DNA of 64,000 bases from Hyphococcus flavus. GTDB taxonomy: Bacteria > Pseudomonadota > Alphaproteobacteria > Caulobacterales > Parvularculaceae. Location: contig NZ_CP118166.1 of the NCBI RefSeq assembly GCF_028748065.1, positions 3,053,501 to 3,117,500 on the forward strand, in the 5' to 3' direction. The notes below the pieces were generated by a model. That model was not told the DNA's origin, made no database searches, and worked only from the letters and a program-made list of their open reading frames with translations. A program made the position numbers and the translations under genes. Positions 1 through 8,862 of the stretch are shown here, piece by piece. Positions within the stretch are counted from its first letter, which is position 1. Every line of letters starts with the position of its first letter.

Positions 1-2
1 AG

Positions 3-1337
3 ATCATTGCAGAAGGTCTCTCACAGGCTGGCGTCCCTGTATTTGTTGCAGATGTCAAAGGCGATCTCGCGGGGCTCTCTCACCCGGTAAAAATGAAAGA
101 TTTCCTGCTCAAGCGTGCAGAGACAATCGAATTCAAGGACTATGAGCCCGGCAGTTTTCCGGTCTGCTTCTGGGATCTTTTTGGACAAAAAGGTCACCCC
201 ATCCGCGCGACGGTTTCAGAGATGGGGCCGCTGTTACTCTCCAGACTGCTCGACCTCAACGAAACACAGGAAGGCGTGTTAACGCTCGCATTCCGGCTGG
301 CCGATGATGAAGGCCTGTTATTGCTCGACTTAAAAGATCTGCGTTCTTTACTGGTGGAAATAGCAAACCGTGCGAAAGAATTATCCGCCGAATACGGTCA
401 TGTTTCTCGCGCTTCCGTTGGCGCCATTCAGCGGCGTCTCCTTGCCTTGGAAGAACAAGGCGCGGAGAATTTCTTTGGCGAGCCCGCCCTAGAGCTAAAT
501 GACTTTCTGACGACCGATGAAAACGGCGCGGGCGTTATTAACATTCTGGCTGCAGATAAGTTAATGCAAACCCCGAAACTCTACGCGACGTTTTTGCTTT
601 GGCTGTTATCCGAGCTGTTTGAAGAACTGCCGGAGATTGGCGATCCGGATAAGCCGAAGCTGGTTTTCTTTTTCGATGAGGCGCATCTTCTGTTTGATGA
701 CGCTCCGAAGGCGCTGGTTGAAAAAGTCGAACAGGTTGTTCGTCTGATCAGGTCGAAGGGCGTCGGCGTATTTTTTGTAACGCAAAATCCGCTGGATGTG
801 CCTGATTCTGTGTCCAGCCAGCTCGGCAACCGTGTGCAGCACGCACTGCGCGCATTCACCCCGCGTGAGCAGCGCGTCGTGAAAGCCGCAGCGGAGACTT
901 TCAGGCCCAACCCCGCCTTTAAAACTCTCGACGTCATCACTGAACTTGGGATTGGCGAGGCGCTGGTGTCCACACTTCAAAGCAAAGGCGTCCCGGGTAT
1001 GGTTGAACGGACGCTCATCCGTCCGCCGTCATCGCGCATGGGATCAATTACCAAGGCAGAACGAACGCAAATCATGCGCTATTCAGACATGGCCGATAGA
1101 TATGACGAGTCGATAGACCGTGAGTCCGCCTATGAAGTGCTGCAGGAACGCTCTGAAAAACGCATGAAGGCGGAGGAGAAGGCTCGTAAAAAAGAAAAGA
1201 GCGCGAGATCCAGCAAAAGAAAAACCACAAGACGTTCAAACCGGCAAACTGTCAGCGAAGCAGCATTTAAAACAGCGGCTCGTACGCTCGCGCGTGAATT
1301 GGTCAGGGGTGTGCTAGGCAGCCTCAAGCGGCGATAG
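3..1337 (+). CDS. HerA-like helicase/ATPase, DUF853 (YjgR) family, 5'-truncated by window edge
   Basis: The reading frame is open from base 3, so the gene starts outside the window; the internal ATG at 93 is not the true start because the residues before it ([20 protein letters not shown]) match the family's region just after the P-loop. About 444 residues are visible. The Walker B strand reads [12 protein letters not shown], followed by a sensor-like [12 protein letters not shown]. The C-terminus is a strongly basic tail rich in K, R and S, possibly for nucleic-acid contact. The Walker A motif must lie upstream, unseen. DUF853 proteins are predicted HerA/FtsK-type ATPases of unclear role. 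The next gene begins 11 bases downstream and may be cotranscribed. Confidence 0.9.
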   Translation: MIAEGLSQAGVPVFVADVKGDLAGLSHPVKMKDFLLKRAETIEFKDYEPGSFPVCFWDLFGQKGHPIRATVSEMGPLLLSRLLDLNETQEGVLTLAFRLADDEGLLLLDLKDLRSLLVEIANRAKELSAEYGHVSRASVGAIQRRLLALEEQGAENFFGEPALELNDFLTTDENGAGVINILAADKLMQTPKLYATFLLWLLSELFEELPEIGDPDKPKLVFFFDEAHLLFDDAPKALVEKVEQVVRLIRSKGVGVFFVTQNPLDVPDSVSSQLGNRVQHALRAFTPREQRVVKAAAETFRPNPAFKTLDVITELGIGEALVSTLQSKGVPGMVERTLIRPPSSRMGSITKAERTQIMRYSDMADRYDESIDRESAYEVLQERSEKRMKAEEKARKKEKSARSSKRKTTRRSNRQTVSEAAFKTAARTLARELVRGVLGSLKRR

Positions 1338-1348
1338 GCGAATGGCCC

Positions 1349-1939
1349 GTGCCGAGTAATCCACACGACGGAAACAAGTATTCCGAAACACAAACTTTTC
1401 TATTTGTGCTTGGCGGAACAATATTGCTGGGACTCGTCGCCTTTGCGCTCAGCATTTTGCTCGGCGTGCCGATTGGGCCGCAATTCGAGTTGAACCCGAA
1501 TGATTTTTTTATTGGCGTTATCGCGACATTGCCGCTCGTTGTTTTCCTGTGGTGGTTTTCGAACACGACGCTCGAGCATCTCGCTGTATTTCGGCGCTCA
1601 CAAATCAAGTTTTTTGCTGAAATTGGTTTTACGTTTACGCCATTGCGGATCGCCTTGATGGCGCTCGGCGCCGGCATCACCGAAGAATTGCTATTCAGGG
1701 GCGTCGTGCAGTCATGGATCAGCGGATTTGCCCCTGTCTTAGTCGCAATAATTGCATCCAATATCCTGTTTGGCGCTCTTCATATGCGAACTGCGCTTTA
1801 TGCTTTGATCGCCGGGCTGGTTGGCGTCTATCTGGGTGTACTGTTTGCGTTTACCGACAATTTATTGGCGCCAATGGTAACCCACGCGCTTTATGACGCT
1901 GCCGCGCTGGAATATACCCGCAGGGCGGTAAAAAACTGA
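1349..1939 (+). CDS. CPBP family intramembrane metalloprotease
   Basis: This is a 196-residue membrane protein of the CAAX-protease/bacteriocin-processing (Abi) family. Hydrophobic segments cover roughly residues 17-40, 53-70, 101-110 and 125-170. The family's metal-binding motifs are present: EELLFRG (E112, E113, R117) and FGALH (F141, H145), with a third histidine near VTHALYD. The start is a GTG at 1349; the ATG seven bases earlier hits a stop after five codons. The substrate cannot be deduced. It lies 11 bases after the DUF853 gene and is probably in the same transcript. Confidence 0.88.
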   Translation: MPSNPHDGNKYSETQTFLFVLGGTILLGLVAFALSILLGVPIGPQFELNPNDFFIGVIATLPLVVFLWWFSNTTLEHLAVFRRSQIKFFAEIGFTFTPLRIALMALGAGITEELLFRGVVQSWISGFAPVLVAIIASNILFGALHMRTALYALIAGLVGVYLGVLFAFTDNLLAPMVTHALYDAAALEYTRRAVKN

Positions 1940-2048
1940 CGGACGCACAGCATCTGATTGAAGTTGCATACGGACTGTTAATCAAACCAGCGCGAAAATC
2001 ACGCTTGCCTGTGCTAAAATAGTGGCGAAGCGCCGCAGGAGTTAACCA

Positions 2049-3578
2049 ATGCGTATATTGTTCGGGTCCGCAGGAGCGAGTTTCTTAGCACTCGCGCTAA
2101 CGGCGTGTGGAGGCAGCAGTGACGGCACCCCTCCACCAGCACCGCAAAACCCGCCGGCGAATAACGCGCCCAGTTTCACCTCAGGCGGTACTGCGAGCAT
2201 ACAGGAAAATACGATCGGTGCTTTTTACACCGCGACAGCGAATGACGCTGATGGAGACAGTTTGACGTTTTCTATTTCTGGCGGAGCAGATGCAGCGCTA
2301 TTTACGCTAACAGGCGCAACGCTTTCCTTTGTATCGCCGCCTGATTTTGAAGCACCGCAAGACGGCAACACCGATAACGTCTATGCACTGACATTGCGCG
2401 TAAGCGACGGAACTGCAACTTCAACTCTTAACTTAAACGTCACAGTGACTGACCAGGCTGAAAATTTTGCCGTCCGCCGCGTGACCGCATCCGCTTCTGC
2501 GCCACTATCTCTTGTTGGACGCGCTGGCGGTGACGTGCTTGTCGGAGAGCGCAGCGGCGTCATCCGTATTCTCAACCCCGCTACCGGTACATTTAACGCA
2601 ACGCCATTTCTCGATATTTCTGCGACTATCGGCACGGCTGGCGAAGGCGGCCTGCTAGGTTTCACGCTGGCGCCTGATTACGCCGCTAGCGGAACATTTT
2701 ACGTTCACGTCACCAACACGCTAGGCGATACTGAAGTTCGCAGTTACCAGCGGTCCGCAGGCGACCCCGATGTGGCTGACGCCGGCAGCGGCGATGTCAT
2801 TTTGACAGCCCCGCAACCGGACACAAACCACAATGGCGGCTGGATTGATTTTGGTTCTGACGGATTTTTATACCTTTCCATTGGTGATGGCGGAGGCGCG
2901 GGCGACCCATTTGCAAATGGTCAGGATCAAGACACCCTGCTCGGCGCGATCTTGCGCATCGACCCGGCATCTGATGACTTTCCGGGCGATACGGCGCGCG
3001 ACTACGCAATTCCGGCAGGCAACCCATTCGCCGGCGGCGGCGGCGCGCCAGAGATCTGGGCGTATGGGCTGCGAAACCCGTTTCGCGCCAGCTTCGACCG
3101 CGATACCGGCGATCTTTATATTGGCGATGTTGGTCAAGCCGTTATTGAGGAAATTGACCTGATTGCAGCCGGCGACGGCGGGCGGAATTTTGGCTGGAAC
3201 GTACGCGAAGGCACGCAGATGTTTACGGGGCCTGACAGCGGAGCGTTTACTTCTCCGATCGCAGAATACGGCCACGGTTCTGGTCCGCGTCAGGGAAATT
3301 CCATAACCGGTGGGTTCGTTTATCGAGGACCGGTGACGTCGCTTCAGGGACAGTATATTTTCGCGGACTTTATTTCAGATAACATCTGGTCATTCCCTAT
3401 CGACGCGACTGGTCAAGGGTCAACGCTTTCATCCGACAGTTTTATACTTCGGAACGACGCCTTCACGCCTGATGCCGGAACCCTTGAGGGTATTGTCGGA
3501 TTTGGCGATGATGCGAGCGGCAATCTCTACATCTTGACGATTTCAGGATCGATTTTCGTAATCGAACCGACGCCCTAA
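2049..3578 (+). CDS. Lipoprotein PQQ-dependent sugar dehydrogenase with N-terminal cadherin-like domain
   Basis: The 509-residue protein starts with a lipoprotein signal (LALALTACGG, lipobox LTAC, Cys20), then a Pro/Asn linker. Residues about 40-135 look like a cadherin/CADG-type beta-sandwich (IQENTIGAF, ATANDADGDSLTF). From about 145 the six-bladed soluble glucose/aldose dehydrogenase fold follows, with NHNGGWIDFGSDGFLYLSIG and GLRNPFRASFDRDTGDLYIG. These match the GSDH/YliI family, which oxidises sugars with PQQ. Likely site: an outer or periplasmic membrane surface. The start has a good ribosome site (GCAGGAG, 6 bases before ATG). The cadherin-like fusion is not part of E. coli YliI. It ends in a 4-base stop-codon overlap with the convergent NUDIX gene. 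Confidence 0.85.
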   Translation: MRILFGSAGASFLALALTACGGSSDGTPPPAPQNPPANNAPSFTSGGTASIQENTIGAFYTATANDADGDSLTFSISGGADAALFTLTGATLSFVSPPDFEAPQDGNTDNVYALTLRVSDGTATSTLNLNVTVTDQAENFAVRRVTASASAPLSLVGRAGGDVLVGERSGVIRILNPATGTFNATPFLDISATIGTAGEGGLLGFTLAPDYAASGTFYVHVTNTLGDTEVRSYQRSAGDPDVADAGSGDVILTAPQPDTNHNGGWIDFGSDGFLYLSIGDGGGAGDPFANGQDQDTLLGAILRIDPASDDFPGDTARDYAIPAGNPFAGGGGAPEIWAYGLRNPFRASFDRDTGDLYIGDVGQAVIEEIDLIAAGDGGRNFGWNVREGTQMFTGPDSGAFTSPIAEYGHGSGPRQGNSITGGFVYRGPVTSLQGQYIFADFISDNIWSFPIDATGQGSTLSSDSFILRNDAFTPDAGTLEGIVGFGDDASGNLYILTISGSIFVIEPTP

Positions 3579-4354
3579 ATCCGGAACGCTGTTTCCAGCA
3601 ATTCTGCCGTGACCGGATAACCAAGATCTTCCGGGATCGTCAAATAGGCGACGCCATCGCGTGTTTCCGGTGCAGGCGTTACAGGCCTAATCGGTCTTTC
3701 GTTTGCAAATGCGATGGCTTCTTCGGTGTTATTGCTCACGCCTAACAGCTCCACATTGCGCGTTGTTGGAAAAATCATTTTCCGGCGCCCGGCGTCTTTG
3801 TCGGCAAGCACGTCTTTCGGCTGTGTCCAGATGACGTCAGTGGCTTCGCCGCCATCGGGCCTCGCCTGTTGCTTCGGCGGCGCTTTTGCCGCGAAAAACC
3901 ATGTATCGAAACGCTTGTGCGTCGCTTCTTTAGGCGGGCGCCAGCGGGCAAACAAATGAAGTGCATCCAGCGCCAGTTTTAATTTTTCTTTGCAGATGAG
4001 TTCCAGAAATAAAGCGTCTTTTTCCTCGACGCTGCCGCGCAGATCTTCAAAATTCATGGCTTCGCGGCCAAGAAACTCACCGTCTTTACGAGCAAGCAAC
4101 ATTCCCGTTTCTTCAAATGCTTCACGGATAGCGGCAACGCGATGACTAATTTCATGTTCCGGCGTCTGCTCAAGCCCGTCACAATGGGCGAGCCACGCCT
4201 TATCCGCGTCACTTGCTTCCATCCGCCCGCCAGGAAACACCATGGCGCCGCCAGCAAATTCAATATTTGCATGACGCTCGACCATCAAAACTTCAAACGC
4301 CGGCTCGTCCCGCAGCAGCAAGATTGTCGCCGCCTGGATATAATCGCTACTCAT
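3575..4354 (-). CDS. NUDIX hydrolase (NUDT7/NUDT19-like)
   Basis: A 259-residue NUDIX enzyme. The catalytic helix reads REAFEETGML, matching the REUxEExGU core, and the glycine-rich part GGAMVFPGGRMEASD lies about 40 residues earlier. This spacing, longer than in classical MutT, is typical of NUDT7/NUDT19-like enzymes acting on CoA or acyl-CoA; the substrate here is inferred only from that resemblance. The upstream membrane-protein gene on the same strand overlaps its start by 8 bases, so the two are probably translated together. Confidence 0.86.
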   Translation of the reverse strand: MSSDYIQAATILLLRDEPAFEVLMVERHANIEFAGGAMVFPGGRMEASDADKAWLAHCDGLEQTPEHEISHRVAAIREAFEETGMLLARKDGEFLGREAMNFEDLRGSVEEKDALFLELICKEKLKLALDALHLFARWRPPKEATHKRFDTWFFAAKAPPKQQARPDGGEATDVIWTQPKDVLADKDAGRRKMIFPTTRNVELLGVSNNTEEAIAFANERPIRPVTPAPETRDGVAYLTIPEDLGYPVTAELLETAFRI

Positions 4355-4739
4355 CGAACAGACCGTCTTTTGAATTCTGTTGTGGTAAGGCGTAACTCGC
4401 GCTTGTCACTTTGATAGCCAAAGCGCCGCCGCAAAAGGTAAGCACTGCCGCCGCTGGCCATAAGATCCAATGTAAAGGCGACGATACCAGGACAACAATT
4501 GCTGATACGAACATGGACGCCGCAGCAATAACGCCAACCGGAACCCAACGTCTTGCAATGAATAGAGCAATCAGAGCAGCAGAAAACGAACCCGTAAACC
4601 AGCTTAGGGCCAAAAAAGCCTGATAGATGGTTGAGCTTGCCGATGCCTGCATAAGCGCAGCAGCGCCGCCCTCAATTAGCTTCGCAACGGCGAGTCCTGC
4701 AACTACAGCAATAATGACAGCGACAAGAGACCTCAACAT
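4347..4739 (-). CDS. Small integral membrane protein, four predicted helices, unknown function
   Basis: A 130-residue hydrophobic protein I do not recognise. Four helices are plausible at about residues 3-22, 42-63, 68-88 and 91-112, with a polar C-terminal tail ending in NSKDGLFDE. No catalytic motif is visible. It shares 8 bases with the start of the NUDIX gene and is divergent from recG. A role linked to the NUDIX gene is only a guess from this overlap. Confidence 0.75.
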   Translation of the reverse strand: MLRSLVAVIIAVVAGLAVAKLIEGGAAALMQASASSTIYQAFLALSWFTGSFSAALIALFIARRWVPVGVIAAASMFVSAIVVLVSSPLHWILWPAAAVLTFCGGALAIKVTSASYALPQQNSKDGLFDE

Positions 4740-4813
4740 AACCTTTCCTCAAGCGTTCTTTTACAGCGATTGGAAAAATGGAAAACCCATCAGAACCACG
4801 CTAAATTAGAGTG

Positions 4814-6901
4814 ATGCGCCCCACGATACTCAATCCCTTGTTCGCGGATATCACGGTTTTGAATGGAGTCGGCCCGAAAATCGCAGCGCTGATCTCGCGC
4901 GTCGCGGGCTCTCGTGTAGTGGATTTGTTGCTGACGCCGCCCTCAGGGCTCATCGACAGGTCATTTAGGTCTACTATCGCCGACGCGCCGCTGGGGCGCA
5001 TCCTAACATTGCGCGTAACCGTCGATCGGCATGATCCGCCGCCAAAGGGCCGTCGTCTCCCATATAAAGTGATCTGTTCCGATCATACCGGCTTTATCAC
5101 GCTGGTGTTTTTTCACGCCCGGCAGGACTACCTGAAAAAAGTCTTGCCAGAAGGTGAAACCCGGCTGGTGTCCGGCAAAATCGAAGACTTCAACGGCGCG
5201 CGCCAGATGGCCCATCCGGACTATATCGCCGATCCTGAAAAGCCCGATGACATGCCCGATTTCGAACCTGTTTACCCCTTGACGTCTGGTCTTACTTCTG
5301 CAGTCATGCGCAAAGCCACTGCCCAGTCGGTTACACGGGCTCCCGATCTGGAGGAATGGCAAGAACCCAACTGGCTGAAGGCACGCAACTGGAGCTCATG
5401 GAAAGCTGCTACCGAAACCCTGCATGCGCCAAAAAGCGATGCAGATCTCTCACTTTTAGCGCCAGCGCGCCAAAGACTTGCCTATGATGAACTTCTCGCC
5501 AACCAACTGGCGTTGATGCTGATCAGGCAAGCGCGAGTGAAATCCAAGGGGCGGGCGATAAAAGGCGATGGAATTCTGCGCGCACGGGCAAGGAAAGCAT
5601 TGCCCTTTTCACTGACCGGCGCACAGCAAAGTGCGTTGCAGGAAATTTTCGCCGACATGGAATCCGGCGAACGCATGGTCCGGTTATTACAAGGCGATGT
5701 CGGTTCGGGTAAGACTATTGTCGCCTTTCTAGCCATGCTGGCCGCTGTTGAAACGGGCGCACAGGCCACCTTAATGGCGCCGACGGGGATACTTGCTCAA
5801 CAGCATCTGGAATCCTTAAGCCCCCTCGCCTCTACGGCCGGAGTGAGGCTCGATGTTCTGTCCGGCAGGGACAAAGGCGCTGTGCGATCGGAAAAACTAC
5901 AACGCCTGAAAAACGGCGAAACGAACATTCTCATCGGGACGCATGCGTTATTTCAGGAAAGCATTGAATTCCAGGACCTCGCATTGGTCGTCATAGACGA
6001 ACAGCACCGTTTTGGCGTTCGCCAGCGTATGGCGCTAACGCAGAAAGGGCCCAAGCCAGATCTTCTGGTTATGACAGCAACCCCTATTCCACGTACATTG
6101 TCTTTGACTGCATACGGCGACATGGATCACAGCCGGATCACAGAAAAGCCGCCAGGCAGAAAGCCTGTCGATACGCGCACGGTGCCGGCGAGCCGAATAC
6201 ACGACGTAATCGCCGGGCTTAAACGCGCGACTGCGCAAAATGAACAAGCCTATTGGGTCTGTCCGCTGGTTGAAGAGTCCGATGTCCTTGACCTGACAGC
6301 CGCTGAAGAACGGTTTGAAACACTGAAATCCGCTATCGGCAGTGATAAAGTCGGGCTGGTGCATGGACGCATGACAGGCCCAGAAAAAGACGCCGTCATG
6401 GAACGTTTTCACAGCGGCGAGCTTTCAATTTTGATAGCAACGACAGTCATTGAAGTCGGCGTTAACGCCCCGAATGCGACCATCATCATTATCGAGCATG
6501 CGGAACGTTTTGGCCTCGCCCAATTGCACCAGCTTAGGGGCCGCGTGGGCCGCAGTGACAAAAAATCAAGCTGCATACTGCTCTATAAGCCACCGTTGGG
6601 CGAAACAGCAAAAGCACGCCTTAATGTTCTACGCGATACGGAAGACGGCTTTTTAATTGCAGAAGAAGATTTACGCTTACGCGGCGCAGGTGATGTGTTG
6701 GGAGCGGCCCAGTCCGGTTTCCCAAAATTCCGGCTTGCAGATATCGCTGTTCATGGCGAGTTACTGGCCGCCGCGCGGGACGACGCCAAGCTGATACTAT
6801 CAAGGGACGGGCAATTGTCTTCTGCGCGCGGCAAGGCGCTTCGTGCGCTGCTATACCTCTTTAGCCGCGACGACGCAGTGAAAATGCTGAGTGCAGGTTA
6901 A
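4814..6901 (+). CDS. recG: ATP-dependent DNA helicase RecG
   Basis: RecG remodels stalled replication forks and recombination intermediates in the cytoplasm. The wedge/OB domain occupies about residues 1-190. Helicase motifs follow: Walker A GDVGSGKT near residue 294, motif II VVIDEQHRF, motif III MTATPIPRTL, and motif VI QLRGRVGRS, with the TRG-like C-terminal region after it. Length (695 aa) is normal. GTG ATG occur in tandem at 4811 and 4814; I chose the ATG. The 3' end shares its stop codon bases (TTAA) with the convergent DUF502 gene. No SOS box was seen upstream. Confidence 0.97.
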   Translation: MRPTILNPLFADITVLNGVGPKIAALISRVAGSRVVDLLLTPPSGLIDRSFRSTIADAPLGRILTLRVTVDRHDPPPKGRRLPYKVICSDHTGFITLVFFHARQDYLKKVLPEGETRLVSGKIEDFNGARQMAHPDYIADPEKPDDMPDFEPVYPLTSGLTSAVMRKATAQSVTRAPDLEEWQEPNWLKARNWSSWKAATETLHAPKSDADLSLLAPARQRLAYDELLANQLALMLIRQARVKSKGRAIKGDGILRARARKALPFSLTGAQQSALQEIFADMESGERMVRLLQGDVGSGKTIVAFLAMLAAVETGAQATLMAPTGILAQQHLESLSPLASTAGVRLDVLSGRDKGAVRSEKLQRLKNGETNILIGTHALFQESIEFQDLALVVIDEQHRFGVRQRMALTQKGPKPDLLVMTATPIPRTLSLTAYGDMDHSRITEKPPGRKPVDTRTVPASRIHDVIAGLKRATAQNEQAYWVCPLVEESDVLDLTAAEERFETLKSAIGSDKVGLVHGRMTGPEKDAVMERFHSGELSILIATTVIEVGVNAPNATIIIIEHAERFGLAQLHQLRGRVGRSDKKSSCILLYKPPLGETAKARLNVLRDTEDGFLIAEEDLRLRGAGDVLGAAQSGFPKFRLADIAVHGELLAAARDDAKLILSRDGQLSSARGKALRALLYLFSRDDAVKMLSAG

Positions 6902-7722
6902 CTCGACCACAGTTTGAAAAGGTTGCGCCGCGGGGCCGGTTTTTCACGATTGAGATCGCCTGCAATCTCTTCAAGCTTTTTTACGGCGTCAGCACCATCT
7001 GCAAATTCCGGCACCACGAGCCCAAGCGAGAAAACGACTTTCGCCGCCTCTTCAACACTCATTTTCAGAACGCGCAGATCTTTCCGCGGCACAAACAACA
7101 AAAACCCGGATGTGGGGTTCGGCACTGTCGGGATAAAAATAGACGTCAGCCCTTCGCCCATGTCATCAAGCTTTGTACGGACCTCGCCTTTTGTTTCACC
7201 CACCACAAAAGACATGACCCATGCACCTTTGCGGGGGTATTCCACAAGCGCCACTTCCTTGAACGACCGGTCCGACTGTTGCAGCGCAGTCTGAAAAACA
7301 TTTTTGAAAAAGCCAAAAACGTTTCGGACAACGGGTACGGACTCAAACAGCCTCTCGCCAGCACGAATGAAAGACCGGCCGACGAAATTTTTTGCAAAAG
7401 CGCCAAGCAGGACCACCACAATGAACGCAACCAGCACGCCGACACCAGGCAGCACCTGAAGAATGGATTCGAGTGTGCTGTCGCCAACCGGAAGGGTTCG
7501 TTTAACGAAGGCGTCGAGGCGAGCCATGGGGCCCGTAAACAAAAGATAGAACAGCCAAATCGTGATGCCGATTGGCGCAACAACCACAATACCGGCCAGA
7601 AAGCTTGACCAGAGCGAACCCAAAAAGCTCTGCTTTTTGGGCTGTATCAAAGGACCGTCACCGGTGATGCCTGCTCTTTTTGCGGCATTTCCCTGATTAC
7701 TGTCTGTGTTCTTGTCGTTCAT
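6898..7722 (-). CDS. DUF502 family inner-membrane protein
   Basis: A 274-residue DUF502 protein. Two strong transmembrane segments (about residues 35-65 and 87-110) flank a periplasmic loop, and the soluble half contains the family's conserved stretches VPVVRNVFGFFKNVFQT and FIPTVPNPTSGFLLFVP. Function is unknown; plant relatives of this family are called COV-like. It lies divergent from galU and convergent, with a 4-base overlap, with recG; a recG-DUF502 neighbourhood is common in alphaproteobacteria as far as I recall. Confidence 0.9.
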   Translation of the reverse strand: MNDKNTDSNQGNAAKRAGITGDGPLIQPKKQSFLGSLWSSFLAGIVVVAPIGITIWLFYLLFTGPMARLDAFVKRTLPVGDSTLESILQVLPGVGVLVAFIVVVLLGAFAKNFVGRSFIRAGERLFESVPVVRNVFGFFKNVFQTALQQSDRSFKEVALVEYPRKGAWVMSFVVGETKGEVRTKLDDMGEGLTSIFIPTVPNPTSGFLLFVPRKDLRVLKMSVEEAAKVVFSLGLVVPEFADGADAVKKLEEIAGDLNREKPAPRRNLFKLWSS

Positions 7723-7981
7723 TCGATACCTGTTTCGCCGCCATCTGTCCTATGCGGTACGCCAACATATGTACGTCGCCCCCGTCAGACTGCAAGTCAA
7801 CAAGCGGTAAGCGGCGGTGATGGGGCGGCGGCGTGTTTCGGCGGGGGCCATTTCAGGGTGAAACCGCAGCGCGCCGATCACCGGTTGATCTTCCCTTCAG
7901 CCTTTAGGATAAGGACGAAGGGTATCGAAAGTCTTGCCAGATCTCCCCAATTCTTAACACCCGTTCATAAATGGAAGTTCT

Positions 7982-8860
7982 ATGAAACCGGTTCGAAAAG
8001 TCGTTATTCCTGTCGCCGGCCACGGCACTCGCGTTTTGCCTGCCACCAAATCAACCCCGAAAGAGCTGTTGCCGCTCGTGGACCGGCCCTTAATCGACTA
8101 TGTGGTCAATGAGGCCTTCGAGGCAGGTATTGAGCATGTAGTATTGGTAACCGGACGCGGCAAAGGCGCAATTGAAGACTATTTCGATCACGCATTTGAA
8201 CTGGAAGCCGGCCTTGAAGCGAAAAACAAAACCGAGATTTTGGATAGCGTCCGGTCAGTAATCCCAAAAGCCGGCGCTCTTTCTTACACACGCCAGCAAG
8301 CGCCCCTTGGTCTGGGCCATGCAATCTGGTGCGCGCGCGATATTATTGGAGATGAGCCATTCGCTGTTTCGCTACCTGATGTAGTGATTGATGGGCAGGC
8401 CGGCTGTCTAAAACAGATGGTTAGCGAATATGAAAAAACCGGCGGCAACATCATTGCCGTTGAAGAAGTCGCGCGCGAAGAGACAAACAAGTACGGGATC
8501 GTCGCTCCCAAAGGAGACGTCTCAGGAAATTTATTCCAGATGTCCGGCATGGTCGAAAAACCGGCGCCGGACAAAGCGCCGTCAAACCTCGCGATCACAG
8601 GAAGGTACATTCTGCAGCCGGAAATTTTCAATCTGCTTGAAAAAACACCTCGCGGCGCCGGCGGCGAAATTCAGCTCACGGACGCTATGGACGCGCTGAT
8701 GAAGCAGCAATCATTTTACGCTTATATATATGATGGACAGAGCCATGATTGCGGGGACAAGCTGGGCTGGTTGAAAGCAAACATCGCGCTCGGACTGAAG
8801 CGACAGGAATTTTCAAGCGCTCTGAAAACATTTCTATCAGAACAGATTGCCAGTAATTGA
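7982..8860 (+). CDS. galU: UTP-glucose-1-phosphate uridylyltransferase
   Basis: GalU makes UDP-glucose from UTP and glucose-1-phosphate for polysaccharide and glycolipid synthesis. The nucleotide-binding signature VIPVAGHGTRVLPATKS and the following PKELLPLVDRPLIDYVV lie at the N-terminus, and VEKPAP plus GGEIQLTDAM occur further on, as expected. Length (292 aa) is normal. The ATG is preceded by GGAAG at a proper distance. The 259-base gap upstream is shared with divergent DUF502 and holds no gene. The 3' end stops two bases short of the convergent dnaE stop. Confidence 0.96.
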   Translation: MKPVRKVVIPVAGHGTRVLPATKSTPKELLPLVDRPLIDYVVNEAFEAGIEHVVLVTGRGKGAIEDYFDHAFELEAGLEAKNKTEILDSVRSVIPKAGALSYTRQQAPLGLGHAIWCARDIIGDEPFAVSLPDVVIDGQAGCLKQMVSEYEKTGGNIIAVEEVAREETNKYGIVAPKGDVSGNLFQMSGMVEKPAPDKAPSNLAITGRYILQPEIFNLLEKTPRGAGGEIQLTDAMDALMKQQSFYAYIYDGQSHDCGDKLGWLKANIALGLKRQEFSSALKTFLSEQIASN

Positions 8861-8862
8861 AC

